This document shows, piece after piece, positions 8,357-16,853 of a stretch of 30,657 bases of DNA (positions are counted from its first letter, which is position 1; each line of letters begins with the position of its first letter). The notes under the pieces are model-generated. The model made no database searches. It was not told where the DNA came from and saw only the letters and a list, made by a program, of their open reading frames with translations. The stretch lies in NCBI GenBank assembly GCA_035293245.1, contig DATDOO010000308.1, forward strand, positions 1 to 30,657. Reading direction: 5' to 3'. The stretch is from DATDOO01 sp035293245 (GTDB lineage Bacteria; Pseudomonadota; Gammaproteobacteria; Methylococcales; Methylococcaceae). A program made the position numbers and the translations under genes.

Positions 8357-9007
8357 ATGACCTCCCGCCGTACCCGCGAGCGCATGGTGCAGCGCCTGCG
8401 CGAGTTGGGAATCCGCAACGAGGCGGTGCTGGAAGCCATGGCCGACACGCCCCGGCATATTTTCGTCGAAGAGGCGCTGGCCAGCCGCGCCTACGAAGAC
8501 ACCGCCCTGCCCATCGGCCTGGGACAGACCATTTCCCAGCCGTACATCGTGGCGCTCATGACCGAACTCCTGCTGTCCGCCGGCGCCCAGAACCGGGTGC
8601 TGGAAGTGGGCACCGGCTCCGGCTACCAGACCGCCATCCTCGCGCGGCTGGTCCGGCAGATCTACACCGTCGAGCGCATCCACCCCTTGCAGCAGCGCGC
8701 CCGGCAGAACCTGCGCGACCTCAACCTGCGCAACGTCCGCTTCCGCCTTGGCGACGGCGGCGAAGGCTGGCAGGAATACGCCCCTTTCGACGGCATCGTC
8801 GTCACCGCCGCCCCGGCGGAAATTCCGACCGCCCTCCTGGAGCAACTGGGAAAAAGCGGCGTGCTGGTCATTCCCGTGGGCGCCGGCCGCGACCAGGTCT
8901 TGCAGCGCATTCGCCGTACGGACAACGGCTTCAAGGCCGAAGATATCGAGGCGGTGACTTTCGTGCCGTTGTTGGGGGGGATTGGGCAGGGACAGGAAAA
9001 AGCGTGA
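8357..9007 (+). CDS. pcm: Protein-L-isoaspartate O-methyltransferase
   Basis: A SAM-dependent repair enzyme (216 residues) that methylates isoaspartyl residues in aged proteins. It shows ALPIGLGQTISQPYIVALMTELL, the SAM-binding motif VLEVGTGSGYQTAILA, YTVERIHPLQ and the C-terminal FVPLLGG. The start at 8357 gives MTSRRTRERMVQRLRELG, which matches the usual N-terminus of gammaproteobacterial Pcm and has a good Shine-Dalgarno; a start at 8330 would add nine residues (MNQRLEGIG). It is probably cotranscribed with surE. The 86 bases between it and the convergent gene hold no clear terminator. Confidence 0.97.
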   Translation: MTSRRTRERMVQRLRELGIRNEAVLEAMADTPRHIFVEEALASRAYEDTALPIGLGQTISQPYIVALMTELLLSAGAQNRVLEVGTGSGYQTAILARLVRQIYTVERIHPLQQRARQNLRDLNLRNVRFRLGDGGEGWQEYAPFDGIVVTAAPAEIPTALLEQLGKSGVLVIPVGAGRDQVLQRIRRTDNGFKAEDIEAVTFVPLLGGIGQGQEKA

Positions 9008-9093
9008 GCGGATTCGCAAAAAGTGGGGCGAAATAGCGTCCCCGCGTTTTTCGCCGGATGGGGATGCGATGGATGGCGCAATATGCGGGCTAT

Positions 9094-9687
9094 TCAGCCC
9101 TTACGCTGCCTGATTTTTTGCATCACGTGCCAAATCGAGCGCACATCGGACTCGCGGCATGGCAATAACAGGGTAATCGCCACCTCTTCAACCGCTGCCA
9201 GGAAACACAAGAGGGCAGCCATTCGAAACGGCCACGCTGGTCCGCCAAAAAACAGAATGTACAAGCCAGACCCCATGGCGAAAACCGACAATTTCACCGC
9301 CCAAGTATGGTAGCTGGTGAAACAGCCAAATTTCGCCAACCCAACAAGGGTTGGCAGCAGTATGCCGGCGACAATCGCGGCGACATATACCCATTCACGC
9401 AGAACGATATCCGGCCACAACCACCAACAGCAAAGGGCTATCGTCAAATAAGTCACCACATCGGCACAACTATCCAGCGTCGCGCCAAATTGGGACACTT
9501 GCCCAAACCTTCGGGCCGCCATACCGTCCAATAAATCGCTTAGAAATACCAAGGCGAGCAACCCCATAAAGGCGAGCGCATAATCCTGCCACGCCAACCA
9601 CAGCAACAGTGGCGCGGCCACAAAGCGGAACCCCGTCAGCACGTTCGGCAAAGTGAACTTGGGCTGTTCCGATCGTTTATCGTTCAT
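9094..9687 (-). CDS. CDP-alcohol phosphatidyltransferase
   Basis: A 197-residue integral membrane enzyme that transfers a phosphatidyl group from a CDP-linked lipid to an alcohol. The defining active-site motif is perfect: D-G-x2-A-R-x8-G-x3-D-x3-D, seen as DLLDGMAARRFGQ... GATLDSCAD, with about five hydrophobic segments around it. It is PgsA-like, but the acceptor (glycerol-3-phosphate, inositol phosphate or other) cannot be decided. The start at 9687 (MNDKRSEQ) overlaps the end of the upstream gene by 11 bases; the open frame upstream of it is entirely inside that gene and is rejected. Codon use and GC look lower than in surE-pcm. Confidence 0.88.
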   Translation of the reverse strand: MNDKRSEQPKFTLPNVLTGFRFVAAPLLLWLAWQDYALAFMGLLALVFLSDLLDGMAARRFGQVSQFGATLDSCADVVTYLTIALCCWWLWPDIVLREWVYVAAIVAGILLPTLVGLAKFGCFTSYHTWAVKLSVFAMGSGLYILFFGGPAWPFRMAALLCFLAAVEEVAITLLLPCRESDVRSIWHVMQKIRQRKG

Positions 9688-10435
9688 ACCGAAAGGACGC
9701 AGCCAAAGGCGCATGATCGGACAACATATGCCAAGGCGCATGAGACAAGCGCTCACAAGATACGGGTATAAGCCCTCGATAATAAATACGGTCCATCGGC
9801 AAAAACGGCAGCCACGCGGGGAATGTGCGCGCATGTGCGCCATGCGTGGTCCGAAACACCTCATGCAATCCCAAGCGATCATGCAACTGGCGCTCGGCGC
9901 GCCCCAGCCAGTCGTTAAAATCGCCGGCGACGATCAAAGGCGCATCGTGCGGCACGTGGCTATCGATACGTTCGCACAGGCTGACCAGTTGCTGGCGACG
10001 CTCCATACCTGTCAGGCCGAGGTGAACGCAAACCATATGCACTTCCTGATCGGAGAGAGGCAAGCGGATCACGCCGTGCAACAAACTTCGACTGGCCCAG
10101 GTAAAGGGCGAGACATTGATGTTTTCCCAACTCTTTAACGGATATTTGCTGAGAATGGCATTGCCGTGATCACCGGCATCATAAATAGCATTTTTGCCAT
10201 AGGCATAATACGGCCAGATGCCTTTCGCAATAAACTCAAACTGCGGCAGCCTCGGCCAATCCGCTATTTTTTTTTCTTTCTGACGATGACGGCCTTGTGT
10301 TTCCTGAAGGAACAACAGTTCGGCGTCCGCGGCAACCAGCGCCTCCCGTATTTGATGCAGAACAAAGCGTCGATTGCCCGCATTGAACCCTTTATGAAGA
10401 TTGTAGGTTAATACCTTGAACTCATTTGGATTCAT
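9677..10435 (-). CDS. Endonuclease/exonuclease/phosphatase family protein
   Basis: A 252-residue member of the EEP (DNase I-like) fold, a metal-dependent phosphodiesterase or phosphatase. Motifs in order: VLTYNLHKGF, LLFLQETQG (metal-binding Glu), GNAILSKYPL, HLGLTGMERRQQL, VAGDFNDW, MDRIYYRG and SDHAPL (catalytic Asp-His). It resembles the YbhP type, often found beside cardiolipin synthase ClsB. Here its partner is a CDP-alcohol phosphatidyltransferase whose start lies inside its 3' end, which points to a phospholipid role, but the substrate is inferred only. No signal peptide is visible. GC is lower than in flanking genes. Confidence 0.88.
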   Translation of the reverse strand: MNPNEFKVLTYNLHKGFNAGNRRFVLHQIREALVAADAELLFLQETQGRHRQKEKKIADWPRLPQFEFIAKGIWPYYAYGKNAIYDAGDHGNAILSKYPLKSWENINVSPFTWASRSLLHGVIRLPLSDQEVHMVCVHLGLTGMERRQQLVSLCERIDSHVPHDAPLIVAGDFNDWLGRAERQLHDRLGLHEVFRTTHGAHARTFPAWLPFLPMDRIYYRGLIPVSCERLSHAPWHMLSDHAPLAASFRYER

Positions 10436-10593
10436 GAAAAAATTCTTAACTCGGCAACCAGAATAATGATTGAGCTACTCAAGGATAAAATCGAGACAGA
10501 CCTATTTTATGAACGGCCGGGAATCCCTGCCGTCGAACAGCAGGGCGTGTCCGTTCCGATGCAGAAATAGCGACACGCAGGACTAAACGGCGA

Positions 10594-10677
10594 TTATCCG
10601 ACGGTTCCTCTGGTTTCAGAATCGTCGTCCCACTTGAGCTTGCCCATGAATGCTTTGTAGACATGCAGTTTAGGCAT
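10594..10677 (-). CDS. Possible small ORF of 27 codons in the 320-base gap before the EEP gene
   Basis: The 10436-10755 gap holds only a terminator (10702-10728) and this short frame. It begins MPKLHVYKAFMGKLKWDD and ends in GTVG, with AAAGG about 11 bases upstream of the ATG. It lies just past the mtkB terminator, so it would need its own promoter, which I could not identify. It could be a small protein, a decayed gene end, or chance. The rest of the gap (10436-10593) is relatively AT-rich and presumably carries the promoter of the EEP gene. Confidence 0.2.
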   Translation of the reverse strand: MPKLHVYKAFMGKLKWDDDSETRGTVG

Positions 10678-10701
10678 CGGATTCAACCTTTTTCCGTTTC
10701 C

Positions 10702-10728
10702 AAAAAAATGGCGGGTCGCCCCGCCATT
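10702..10728 (-). terminator. Strong intrinsic terminator of the mcl-mtkA-mtkB operon
   Basis: On the minus strand a perfect 9-bp stem (AATGGCGGG with CCCGCCATT) with a GCGA loop runs straight into an uninterrupted T tract of seven. It begins 28 bases after the mtkB stop. Confidence 0.9.
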
Positions 10729-10755
10729 CTTCGCGCTGCCCGACCAGGCCGTCGG

Positions 10756-11637
10756 TCAGATGCCGTTTTCCTTCATGGCGCGCTGCACCGCCAGGCCGAT
10801 GTGCGCCGGGTTGCGCGCCACATACAGGCCGAGTTCTTCCATGGCGTCCATCTTGGCCTTGGCGGTGTCCGCCTCGCCGGAGATGATGGCGCCGGCATGG
10901 CCCATGCGCCGGCCCGGCGGGGCGGCGATGCCGGCCACGAAGCCGATGACGGGCTTTTTCATGTTCGCCTTGGCCCAGCGCGCGGCGGCGACTTCCTGCG
11001 GGCCGCCGATCTCGCCGATCATGACCACGATCTCGGTTTCCGGATCGTTCTCGAACGCCTTCAGCACGGTGACGAAGTCCATGCCGTTGACCGGGTCGCC
11101 GCCGATGCCCACCGAGGTGCTGACGCCCAGCCCCAGGTCGGTAAGCTGCTCGGTGGCTTCGTAGTTGAGGGTGCCGGAGCGGGACACGATGCCCACGTTG
11201 CCCTTCTTGTAGATGTTGGACGGCATGATGCCGACCTTGCACTCGCCCGGGGTGATGATGCCCGGCGTGTTGGGGCCGATGACCAGCGCGTCCCGGCCCG
11301 CCCGGTAGCTTTGCAGCTTCACCATGTCGTGAATCGGCACGCCGTCGGCGATGTTGACGATGACCCGGATGCCGGCGTCGATGGCTTCCATCATGGCGTC
11401 CGCCGAAAACGGCGGCGGCACGAACACCCCCACCACGTCGGCGCCGGTGGCGGCCACGGCTTCGGCCATGGTGTCGAACACCGGCAGCCCCAGGTGGGTG
11501 GTGCCGCCCTTGCCGGGCGTCACGCCGCCGACCACGGTGGTACCGGTGTTCAGGGCGTCCTGGGCATGAAAGGTGGCGTGTCCGCCGGTGAAGCCCTGGA
11601 AAATGACCCGGGAGTTTTTATCGACAAATACGCTCAT
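10756..11637 (-). CDS. mtkB: Malate-CoA ligase (malate thiokinase) small/alpha subunit
   Basis: A 293-residue subunit of the succinyl-CoA synthetase superfamily that carries the CoA-binding Rossmann fold and the phosphohistidine. Visible are VIFQGFTGGHATFHAQDAL, VGGVTPGKGG, VFVPPPFSADAMMEAIDAGI, GPNTPGIITPGECKVGIMP and GRRMGHAGAI, where His247 is the phosphorylated residue. By sequence alone it is SucD-like; assignment to malate thiokinase rests on its place directly after mtkA and malyl-CoA lyase. With MtkA it activates malate to malyl-CoA. Its ATG lies 1 base after the mtkA stop, and its Shine-Dalgarno (AAAGGA) is inside the last mtkA codons. A strong terminator follows. Confidence 0.92.
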   Translation of the reverse strand: MSVFVDKNSRVIFQGFTGGHATFHAQDALNTGTTVVGGVTPGKGGTTHLGLPVFDTMAEAVAATGADVVGVFVPPPFSADAMMEAIDAGIRVIVNIADGVPIHDMVKLQSYRAGRDALVIGPNTPGIITPGECKVGIMPSNIYKKGNVGIVSRSGTLNYEATEQLTDLGLGVSTSVGIGGDPVNGMDFVTVLKAFENDPETEIVVMIGEIGGPQEVAAARWAKANMKKPVIGFVAGIAAPPGRRMGHAGAIISGEADTAKAKMDAMEELGLYVARNPAHIGLAVQRAMKENGI

Positions 11638-11638
11638 C

Positions 11639-12814
11639 TCAAGATCCTTTCACGGTTGCGACGGCCTTGGCGGCCGCGTCGTCGAGGTTGTCGGCGGTGA
11701 TGAAGCGCAGGCGCGATTCCTGAAGAATCTTGCGACCCTCCTCCACGTTGGTGCCCGCCAGCCGCACCACCAGCGGCGCCTGGATGTTGAGAGTGGTGCA
11801 GGCCTGGATCAGGCCCTGGGCGATCCAGTCGCAACGGTTGATGCCGGCGAAGATGTTGACCAGGATCGTCTTGACGTTGGGGTCTTCCAGCACGATGCGG
11901 CAGGCGTTGGTCACCTTCTCCGGAGAGGCGCCGCCGCCCACGTCCAGGAAGTTGGCCGGTCGTCCGCCGTGCAGGATGATGGCATCCATGGTGGCCATGG
12001 CAAGACCTGCGCCGTTGACGATGCAGCCGATGTTGCCGTCCAGGGCGATGTAGCTCAGGCCGTGGCCGGAGGCTTCCACTTCCTTGGGGTCTTCCTCGGC
12101 CAGGTCGCGCAGGTCCACCACCGCTTTCTGCCGGTACAGGCCGTTGTCGTCGAAATTCATCTTGGCGTCCAAAGCCATCAGGTGCTCTTCGCCGTGCAGT
12201 TCGACCACCGCCATGGGGTTGATTTCCGCCTGCAGCGCGTCGCGCTCCACCATGCACTTGTACACGCCCTGCATGAGCTTGACGGACTGCTGGATCAGCT
12301 TGCCCTTGAGGCCGATGGCCACGGCGACCTTGCGGCACTGGAACGGCAACAGGCCGATGGCCGGATCGACGATTTCCCTGACGATCTTGTCCGGATGGGC
12401 CTTGGCGACTTCCTCGATCTCCACACCGCCTTCGCAGGAGGCGATGAGGGTCACGCGCTGGCTGCCGCGGTCGATGACGAAACCCAGGTAGTATTCCTTC
12501 TTGATGTTGCTGGCCTGTTCCACCCAGACGCGCTGGATGAGCTGGCCATCGGGGCCGGTCTGGTGGGTCGCCAGGTGGCTGCCGAGCATCTGGTCGGCGA
12601 CCCGGCGCACATCGTCGCGGCTGCTCACCACTTTGACGCCGCCCGCCTTACCGCGGCCGCCGGCGTGAATCTGCGCCTTCACCACCCACTTGGAACCGCC
12701 GATCTCTTCGATGGCGCGGGCCGCTTCGGCGTCGGAAAAGGCCACCTTGCCGTTGGGAACGGGAACGCCGTAGGTCTTCAGGAGTTCCTTGGCCTGGTAT
12801 TCATGAATATTCAC
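11639..12814 (-). CDS. mtkA: Malate-CoA ligase (malate thiokinase) large/beta subunit
   Basis: A 391-residue ATP-grasp subunit of the succinyl-CoA synthetase superfamily, binding nucleotide and the acid substrate. It opens NIHEYQAKELLKTYGVPVP and shows WVVKAQIHAGGRGKAGGVKV, LQAEINPMAVVE, MALDAKMNFDDN, YIALDGNIGCIVNGAGLAMATMD, PANFLDVGGGAS and NIFAGINRCDWIAQG. It pairs with MtkB to make malyl-CoA from malate, CoA and ATP. The start codon is GTG, placed by GAGGAG seven bases upstream. A TCA-cycle SucC is the alternative, but the malyl-CoA lyase gene 32 bases upstream argues for malate thiokinase. Confidence 0.92.
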   Translation of the reverse strand: MNIHEYQAKELLKTYGVPVPNGKVAFSDAEAARAIEEIGGSKWVVKAQIHAGGRGKAGGVKVVSSRDDVRRVADQMLGSHLATHQTGPDGQLIQRVWVEQASNIKKEYYLGFVIDRGSQRVTLIASCEGGVEIEEVAKAHPDKIVREIVDPAIGLLPFQCRKVAVAIGLKGKLIQQSVKLMQGVYKCMVERDALQAEINPMAVVELHGEEHLMALDAKMNFDDNGLYRQKAVVDLRDLAEEDPKEVEASGHGLSYIALDGNIGCIVNGAGLAMATMDAIILHGGRPANFLDVGGGASPEKVTNACRIVLEDPNVKTILVNIFAGINRCDWIAQGLIQACTTLNIQAPLVVRLAGTNVEEGRKILQESRLRFITADNLDDAAAKAVATVKGS

Positions 12815-12821
12815 GGTTTAT

Positions 12822-12827
12822 CTCCTC
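12822..12827 (-). promoter_or_regulatory. Ribosome binding site fixing the GTG start of mtkA
   Basis: GAGGAG on the minus strand is seven bases from the GTG at 12814, and no ATG alternative lies nearby in frame. Confidence 0.75.
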
Positions 12828-12846
12828 GGTATTCGATAAGGCGGCG

Positions 12847-13815
12847 CTACGCCTGCCGGCGCGACTCAATCTGCTTCATCTGCCGCACCACGTTTTCCGC
12901 CATGCGGATGGAGGCGGCGTCGATCAGCCGGCCGTCCAGGGATACGGCGCCTTTGCCTTCCTTCGCCGCTTTCTCCATTTCCACCAGGATGCGCTGGGCG
13001 CGGGTCACTTCCTTTTCGGTGGGGGTGAACACTTCGTTGGCCAGGGCCACCTGGGAGGGATGAATGGCCCACTTGCCCTCGCAACCCAGGGCGGCGGCGC
13101 GGCGGGCGGCGGCCTTGTAGCCGTCCGGGTCGCCGAAGTCGCCGAACGGTCCGTCGATGGGCCTCAGTCCGTAAGCGCGGCAGGCGGCCACCATGCGCGA
13201 AAGGATGAAGTGCCACTGGTCGTTCCAATGGTATTCGCGCTTACCCGTATCGTCCGGGTCGCTCAGCATGGCGTATTCCGGGTTGGCGCCACCGATGTTG
13301 GTGGTGCGGGCGCGCACCGAGGCGGCGTAGTCGGCCACGCCGAACACCATGGCCTCCATGCGCTCGGGACAGGCGCGGGCGATTTCTTCCACGTTGGCGC
13401 CGCCCATGGCGGTTTCGATCAGCACGTGGATGTTGATGGGCCTGAAGCCCTTGTAGGCCTCGATCTGGGACAGCATGGTCGCGACGAAATACACGTCGGC
13501 GGCGCTGCCCACCTTGGGGATGAGAATGGTGTCCAGCTTGTCGCCACAGGCTTCCACCACGTCCACCAAGTCGCGGTAGGCGTAATGCGTGTCCAGGCCG
13601 TTCATGCGGATGGACACGGCGCATTGGGACCAGTCGTAATTCTTCAGGGCGAAAATGATGTTTTCGCGCGCCTTTTCCTTGTCGTCCGGGGCGACGGCGT
13701 CCTCGAGGTCCAGAAACACGATGTCGGCGCCGGCGTCGGGCGCTTTTTCCAGCATACGGACGTTGCTGCCGGGAACGGCGAGTTCGCTCCGGTGCAGGCG
13801 GTCTTTTACGGCCAT
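12847..13815 (-). CDS. mcl: L-malyl-CoA/beta-methylmalyl-CoA lyase
   Basis: A 322-residue TIM-barrel enzyme of the CitE/HpcH family that splits malyl-CoA into acetyl-CoA and glyoxylate in the serine cycle. Family features: RSELAVPGSNVRMLEKAPDAG, the metal- and CoA-site segment VFLDLEDAVAPDDKEKAR, ILIPKVGSAADV, VLIETAMGGANVEEIA, FGVADYAAS and KWAIHPSQVALANEVFTP. The start at 13815 (MAVKDRLHRSE) has AGAGGA six bases upstream; the longer frame adds 31 arginine-rich residues that look non-coding. It heads the mcl-mtkA-mtkB operon. This operon is strong evidence of one-carbon assimilation. ppc, often adjacent in serine-cycle clusters, is not here. Confidence 0.94.
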   Translation of the reverse strand: MAVKDRLHRSELAVPGSNVRMLEKAPDAGADIVFLDLEDAVAPDDKEKARENIIFALKNYDWSQCAVSIRMNGLDTHYAYRDLVDVVEACGDKLDTILIPKVGSAADVYFVATMLSQIEAYKGFRPINIHVLIETAMGGANVEEIARACPERMEAMVFGVADYAASVRARTTNIGGANPEYAMLSDPDDTGKREYHWNDQWHFILSRMVAACRAYGLRPIDGPFGDFGDPDGYKAAARRAAALGCEGKWAIHPSQVALANEVFTPTEKEVTRAQRILVEMEKAAKEGKGAVSLDGRLIDAASIRMAENVVRQMKQIESRRQA

Positions 13816-14027
13816 TCTCTTCCTCTGGTTACGATCGTTGATACGGCGCCGGCGAGCCGGCGACTTGCCTTGTCCAATCAGGGGAGCCGGCGCGAGTCCC
13901 CACAACACTGTATGAATTTCACCCTGCCGGGATTATTGGAAATGGCGATGCCCGGAACCTCGCGTCCACAGCACGGACCTCATCGCGACATTCCGGGTGA
14001 GCCGGCGTACTGGAATACGCCGCGCGG

Positions 14028-14963
14028 TCAGGGACGATGATCGGCGCTCCCTTCCCGGGCGGCGACCGACATCAGATCCTGCCGGGACACACCCAGCCAC
14101 AGGACGATGGGGCTGGCCACCAGCACCGACGAGTAAATGCCGAACACGATGCCGATGGTCAGGGCCAGGGCGAAATTGTGCAGCGGCTCGCCGCCGAAGA
14201 CGAACATGGACAGCACCATCAACTGGGTCATGGTATGGGTGATGATGGTACGGGACATGGTGGCGGTGATGGCGTTGTCGATGACATGCGCCACACTGGC
14301 CTGGCGCATCTTGCGGAAGTTCTCGCGTACCCGGTCGAACACCACCACGGACTCGTTCACCGAATAGCCCAGCACCGCCAGCACGCCGGCGAGCACGGTC
14401 AGGGTAAATTCCCACTGGAAGAAAGCGAACATGCCGAGGATGATCACGATGTCGTGCATGTTGGCGACGATGGCCGCCAAGGCGAAGCGCCATTCGAAGC
14501 GCATGGCCAGGTAGCCCATGATGCCCGCGGCCACCAGAAGCAGCGCCAGCGCACCGCTCTCGTACAACTCCCGCCCCACCTGCGGGCCGACGAACTCCAC
14601 GCGCTGCAGTTCGACCGAAGAATCGTGGGTCTTGAGGGCCGTGAACACCCTCTCGCTCAGCTTGGCGCTGCTGACATCGGCCTTCAGGGGCAAACGAATC
14701 AACACGTCCTTCGAGGTGCCGAAGTTCTGCACCGAGGCCTCGGCGATGCCTTCCTCTTCAAGCACCTTGCGGATCGCGTCGATATCCGCCGCCTGCGGAT
14801 AGCTGGTTTCCATCAGCGTCCCGCCCGTGAAGTCCACGCCCAGGTTGAGACCTTTGAAGCCGAGGGCCAGGACAGCCAGGATAAAGGTAACCAGCGAAAT
14901 CGTGGTCGTGACCCGCCCATAACGCATGAACGGGATATCGCGCTTGATCTTGAAAAATTCCAT
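14028..14963 (-). CDS. secF: Protein translocase subunit SecF
   Basis: A 311-residue inner-membrane protein that works with SecD, using the proton motive force to help exported proteins leave the SecYEG channel. It starts MEFFKIKRDIPFMRYG, has the first helix, a periplasmic P4 segment beginning at GVDFTGGTLMETSYP, then five C-terminal helices with the conserved GYSVNESVVVFDRVRENFRK and TMSRTIITHTMTQL. It lies 10 bases after secD. No convincing intrinsic terminator follows. The 212-base gap to mcl holds no gene that I can support; it must carry the mcl promoter, which I could not locate. Confidence 0.97.
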   Translation of the reverse strand: MEFFKIKRDIPFMRYGRVTTTISLVTFILAVLALGFKGLNLGVDFTGGTLMETSYPQAADIDAIRKVLEEEGIAEASVQNFGTSKDVLIRLPLKADVSSAKLSERVFTALKTHDSSVELQRVEFVGPQVGRELYESGALALLLVAAGIMGYLAMRFEWRFALAAIVANMHDIVIILGMFAFFQWEFTLTVLAGVLAVLGYSVNESVVVFDRVRENFRKMRQASVAHVIDNAITATMSRTIITHTMTQLMVLSMFVFGGEPLHNFALALTIGIVFGIYSSVLVASPIVLWLGVSRQDLMSVAAREGSADHRP

Positions 14964-14973
14964 GCCGAAGCCC

Positions 14974-16833
14974 TCAGATGGCTACGCCGGCCAGCTTGCG
15001 CTGGCGGCCGTAAGTCAGATTGACGAGTGCGCGCGATACCAGTACCGCGCTGAACATCGAAGTCAGAATGCCGAGACACAGCACCAGTGCGAAACCGCGA
15101 ATCGGACCTGCGCCGAGCATGAACAGCGCCACGCCGGCAATCAGCGTCGTGATGTTGGAATCGAAGATGGTGGCGAAAGCCCGGTCGTAACCCGCGTGGA
15201 TGGCGGCATGGGGCGTAACTCCGTTGCGCAGTTCCTCGCGGATGCGCTCGTTGATGAGCACGTTGGCGTCGATGGCCATACCCACCGTCAGCGCGATGCC
15301 GGCCATGCCCGGCAGCGTCAAGGTCGCCTGCAGCATGGACAGCACCGCCACCAGCAGCAGCACGTTCACCGCCAGCGCCAGAATCGAAAACAGCCCGAAA
15401 ACCCGGTAGTACATGACCATGAACAGGGCGATGGCGATAAATCCGTAGATATTGGATTTACGGCCGATATCGATATTCTCCTTGCCCATGCTCGGGCCGA
15501 CGGTACGCTCCTCGACGATGTCCACGGGAGCCACCAGGGCGCCTGCGCGCAGCAGCAGCGCCAGATTGCGCGCTTCGTTGGTGCCTTGCAGACCGGTGAT
15601 CTGGAAGCGGTTGCTGAAACGGTCGCGGATGGTGGCGACGTTGATCACCTCTTCCACCTTCTTGCGCACCGTCTCCTTCGCGCCGTTTACCGTTCGGGTT
15701 TCGGTCTTGTTCTCGATGAACACCACCGCCATCGGCTTGCCGATGCTCTCGCGCGTGGTTTCGCTCATTTTCTTGGCCCCGACCGCATTCAGGTTGACGA
15801 ACACCGAAGGCGTTCCGGAATTGGAATCCATGCCGGAGGACGCATCGACGATCTGGTCGCCGGTGACGATGATTTTCGACTTGAGCAGTATCGGCCGGCC
15901 ATCGCGGGTTTTGTAGAGCCGGGTCCCGACCGGGGAGATACCTTCCTGCGCGGCTTTCTGCACATCGTGTTCGGTATCGGCGAGCCGGAATTCCAGAGTG
16001 GCGGTGGCGCCGAGAATTTCCTTGGCCCGGGCGGTATCCTGAACGCCGGGTAGCTGCACCACGATGCGGTCGTCGCCTTGCTGCTGGATGACCGGCTCGG
16101 CCACGCCCAACTCGTTGACGCGGTTGCGCAAGGTGATGATGTTCTGCGCCAGCGCATTCTTGCGGATTTCGCGGCGTTCGTTTTCCCCGATGCGCCCTTC
16201 CACAAGCGCCTCGCTCTCGGACACCTTGACCTGCAAGGCGCGCAATTCCTTGCCGATGAGTTCCTTGGCGGGATCGAGCATCTCCCGTTCCGGGAATTCC
16301 ACCCGAATCGTTCCGTCGTTGGCCCGGCTCACGGCCTTGTAGCGAATCTTGTTGGCCCGCAGCAGGGTGCGCAAATCCTCCACATAACGCTCTTCCGCCT
16401 GCTTGAGGGCGGCATCCATGTCCACTTGCATCAGAAAATGCACCCCTCCGCGCAAATCGAGCCCCAAGTACATGGGCTTGGCACCGATCGCCGTCAGCCA
16501 GCGGGGCGTGACCGGCGCGAGGTTCAATGCCACCGTATACCCTTCGCCCAGCGCGTTGCGAAGAACGTCAGCCGCCTTCAGTTGCGCCTCGGTGCCGTCG
16601 AAACGAACCAGAATCCGTTGCCCTGCCAGTTCCACCGCTTTGGGCGTCAGTTGGGCTTCCTTCAGCTTCTGCTCCACGGTAATCGCGGTGCTCTGATCCA
16701 CCTTGGCGGCGCGCAGCGGCGAAATCTGCACGGAAGGGTCTTCGCCGAACAGATTGGGCACCGAATACAGCACCCCGATCAGAAACATGAACAGAATCAG
16801 CAGATTTTTCCAGAGTGGATAGCGGTTGAGCAT
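14974..16833 (-). CDS. secD: Protein translocase subunit SecD
   Basis: A 619-residue partner of SecF. It has an N-terminal helix (LWKNLLILFMFLIGVLYSVPNLFG), then a large periplasmic region with the family motif GLDLRGGVHFLMQVDM and RVNELGVAEPVIQQQGDDRIVVQLPG. The C-terminal six-helix RND-like portion contains AGALVAPVDIVEERTVGPSMG, LTLPGMAGIALTVGMAIDANVLINERIREEL and FDSNITTLIAG. Length is typical for gammaproteobacteria. It is 20 bases after yajC and 10 bases before secF, the standard yajC-secD-secF order, although tgt, the usual upstream neighbour, is replaced by mutM. Confidence 0.97.
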   Translation of the reverse strand: MLNRYPLWKNLLILFMFLIGVLYSVPNLFGEDPSVQISPLRAAKVDQSTAITVEQKLKEAQLTPKAVELAGQRILVRFDGTEAQLKAADVLRNALGEGYTVALNLAPVTPRWLTAIGAKPMYLGLDLRGGVHFLMQVDMDAALKQAEERYVEDLRTLLRANKIRYKAVSRANDGTIRVEFPEREMLDPAKELIGKELRALQVKVSESEALVEGRIGENERREIRKNALAQNIITLRNRVNELGVAEPVIQQQGDDRIVVQLPGVQDTARAKEILGATATLEFRLADTEHDVQKAAQEGISPVGTRLYKTRDGRPILLKSKIIVTGDQIVDASSGMDSNSGTPSVFVNLNAVGAKKMSETTRESIGKPMAVVFIENKTETRTVNGAKETVRKKVEEVINVATIRDRFSNRFQITGLQGTNEARNLALLLRAGALVAPVDIVEERTVGPSMGKENIDIGRKSNIYGFIAIALFMVMYYRVFGLFSILALAVNVLLLVAVLSMLQATLTLPGMAGIALTVGMAIDANVLINERIREELRNGVTPHAAIHAGYDRAFATIFDSNITTLIAGVALFMLGAGPIRGFALVLCLGILTSMFSAVLVSRALVNLTYGRQRKLAGVAI

Positions 16834-16853
16834 GGCTTGGGGCCTGTCCGAGA

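Noticed and set aside
9688..9882. N-terminal extension of the CDP-alcohol phosphatidyltransferase frame
   Set aside because: It lies wholly inside the upstream EEP gene and lacks family-like sequence; the start MNDKRSEQ at 9687 is preferred.
11573..13063. 496-codon plus-strand frame opposite mtkA and mcl
   Set aside because: The minus-strand genes are firmly identified with spacing, ribosome sites and a terminator; the plus-strand frame is compositional.
14004..14021. Terminator after secF
   Set aside because: There is a 6-bp stem (GGCGTA/TACGCC) but no T run on the minus strand, so intrinsic termination is not supported.
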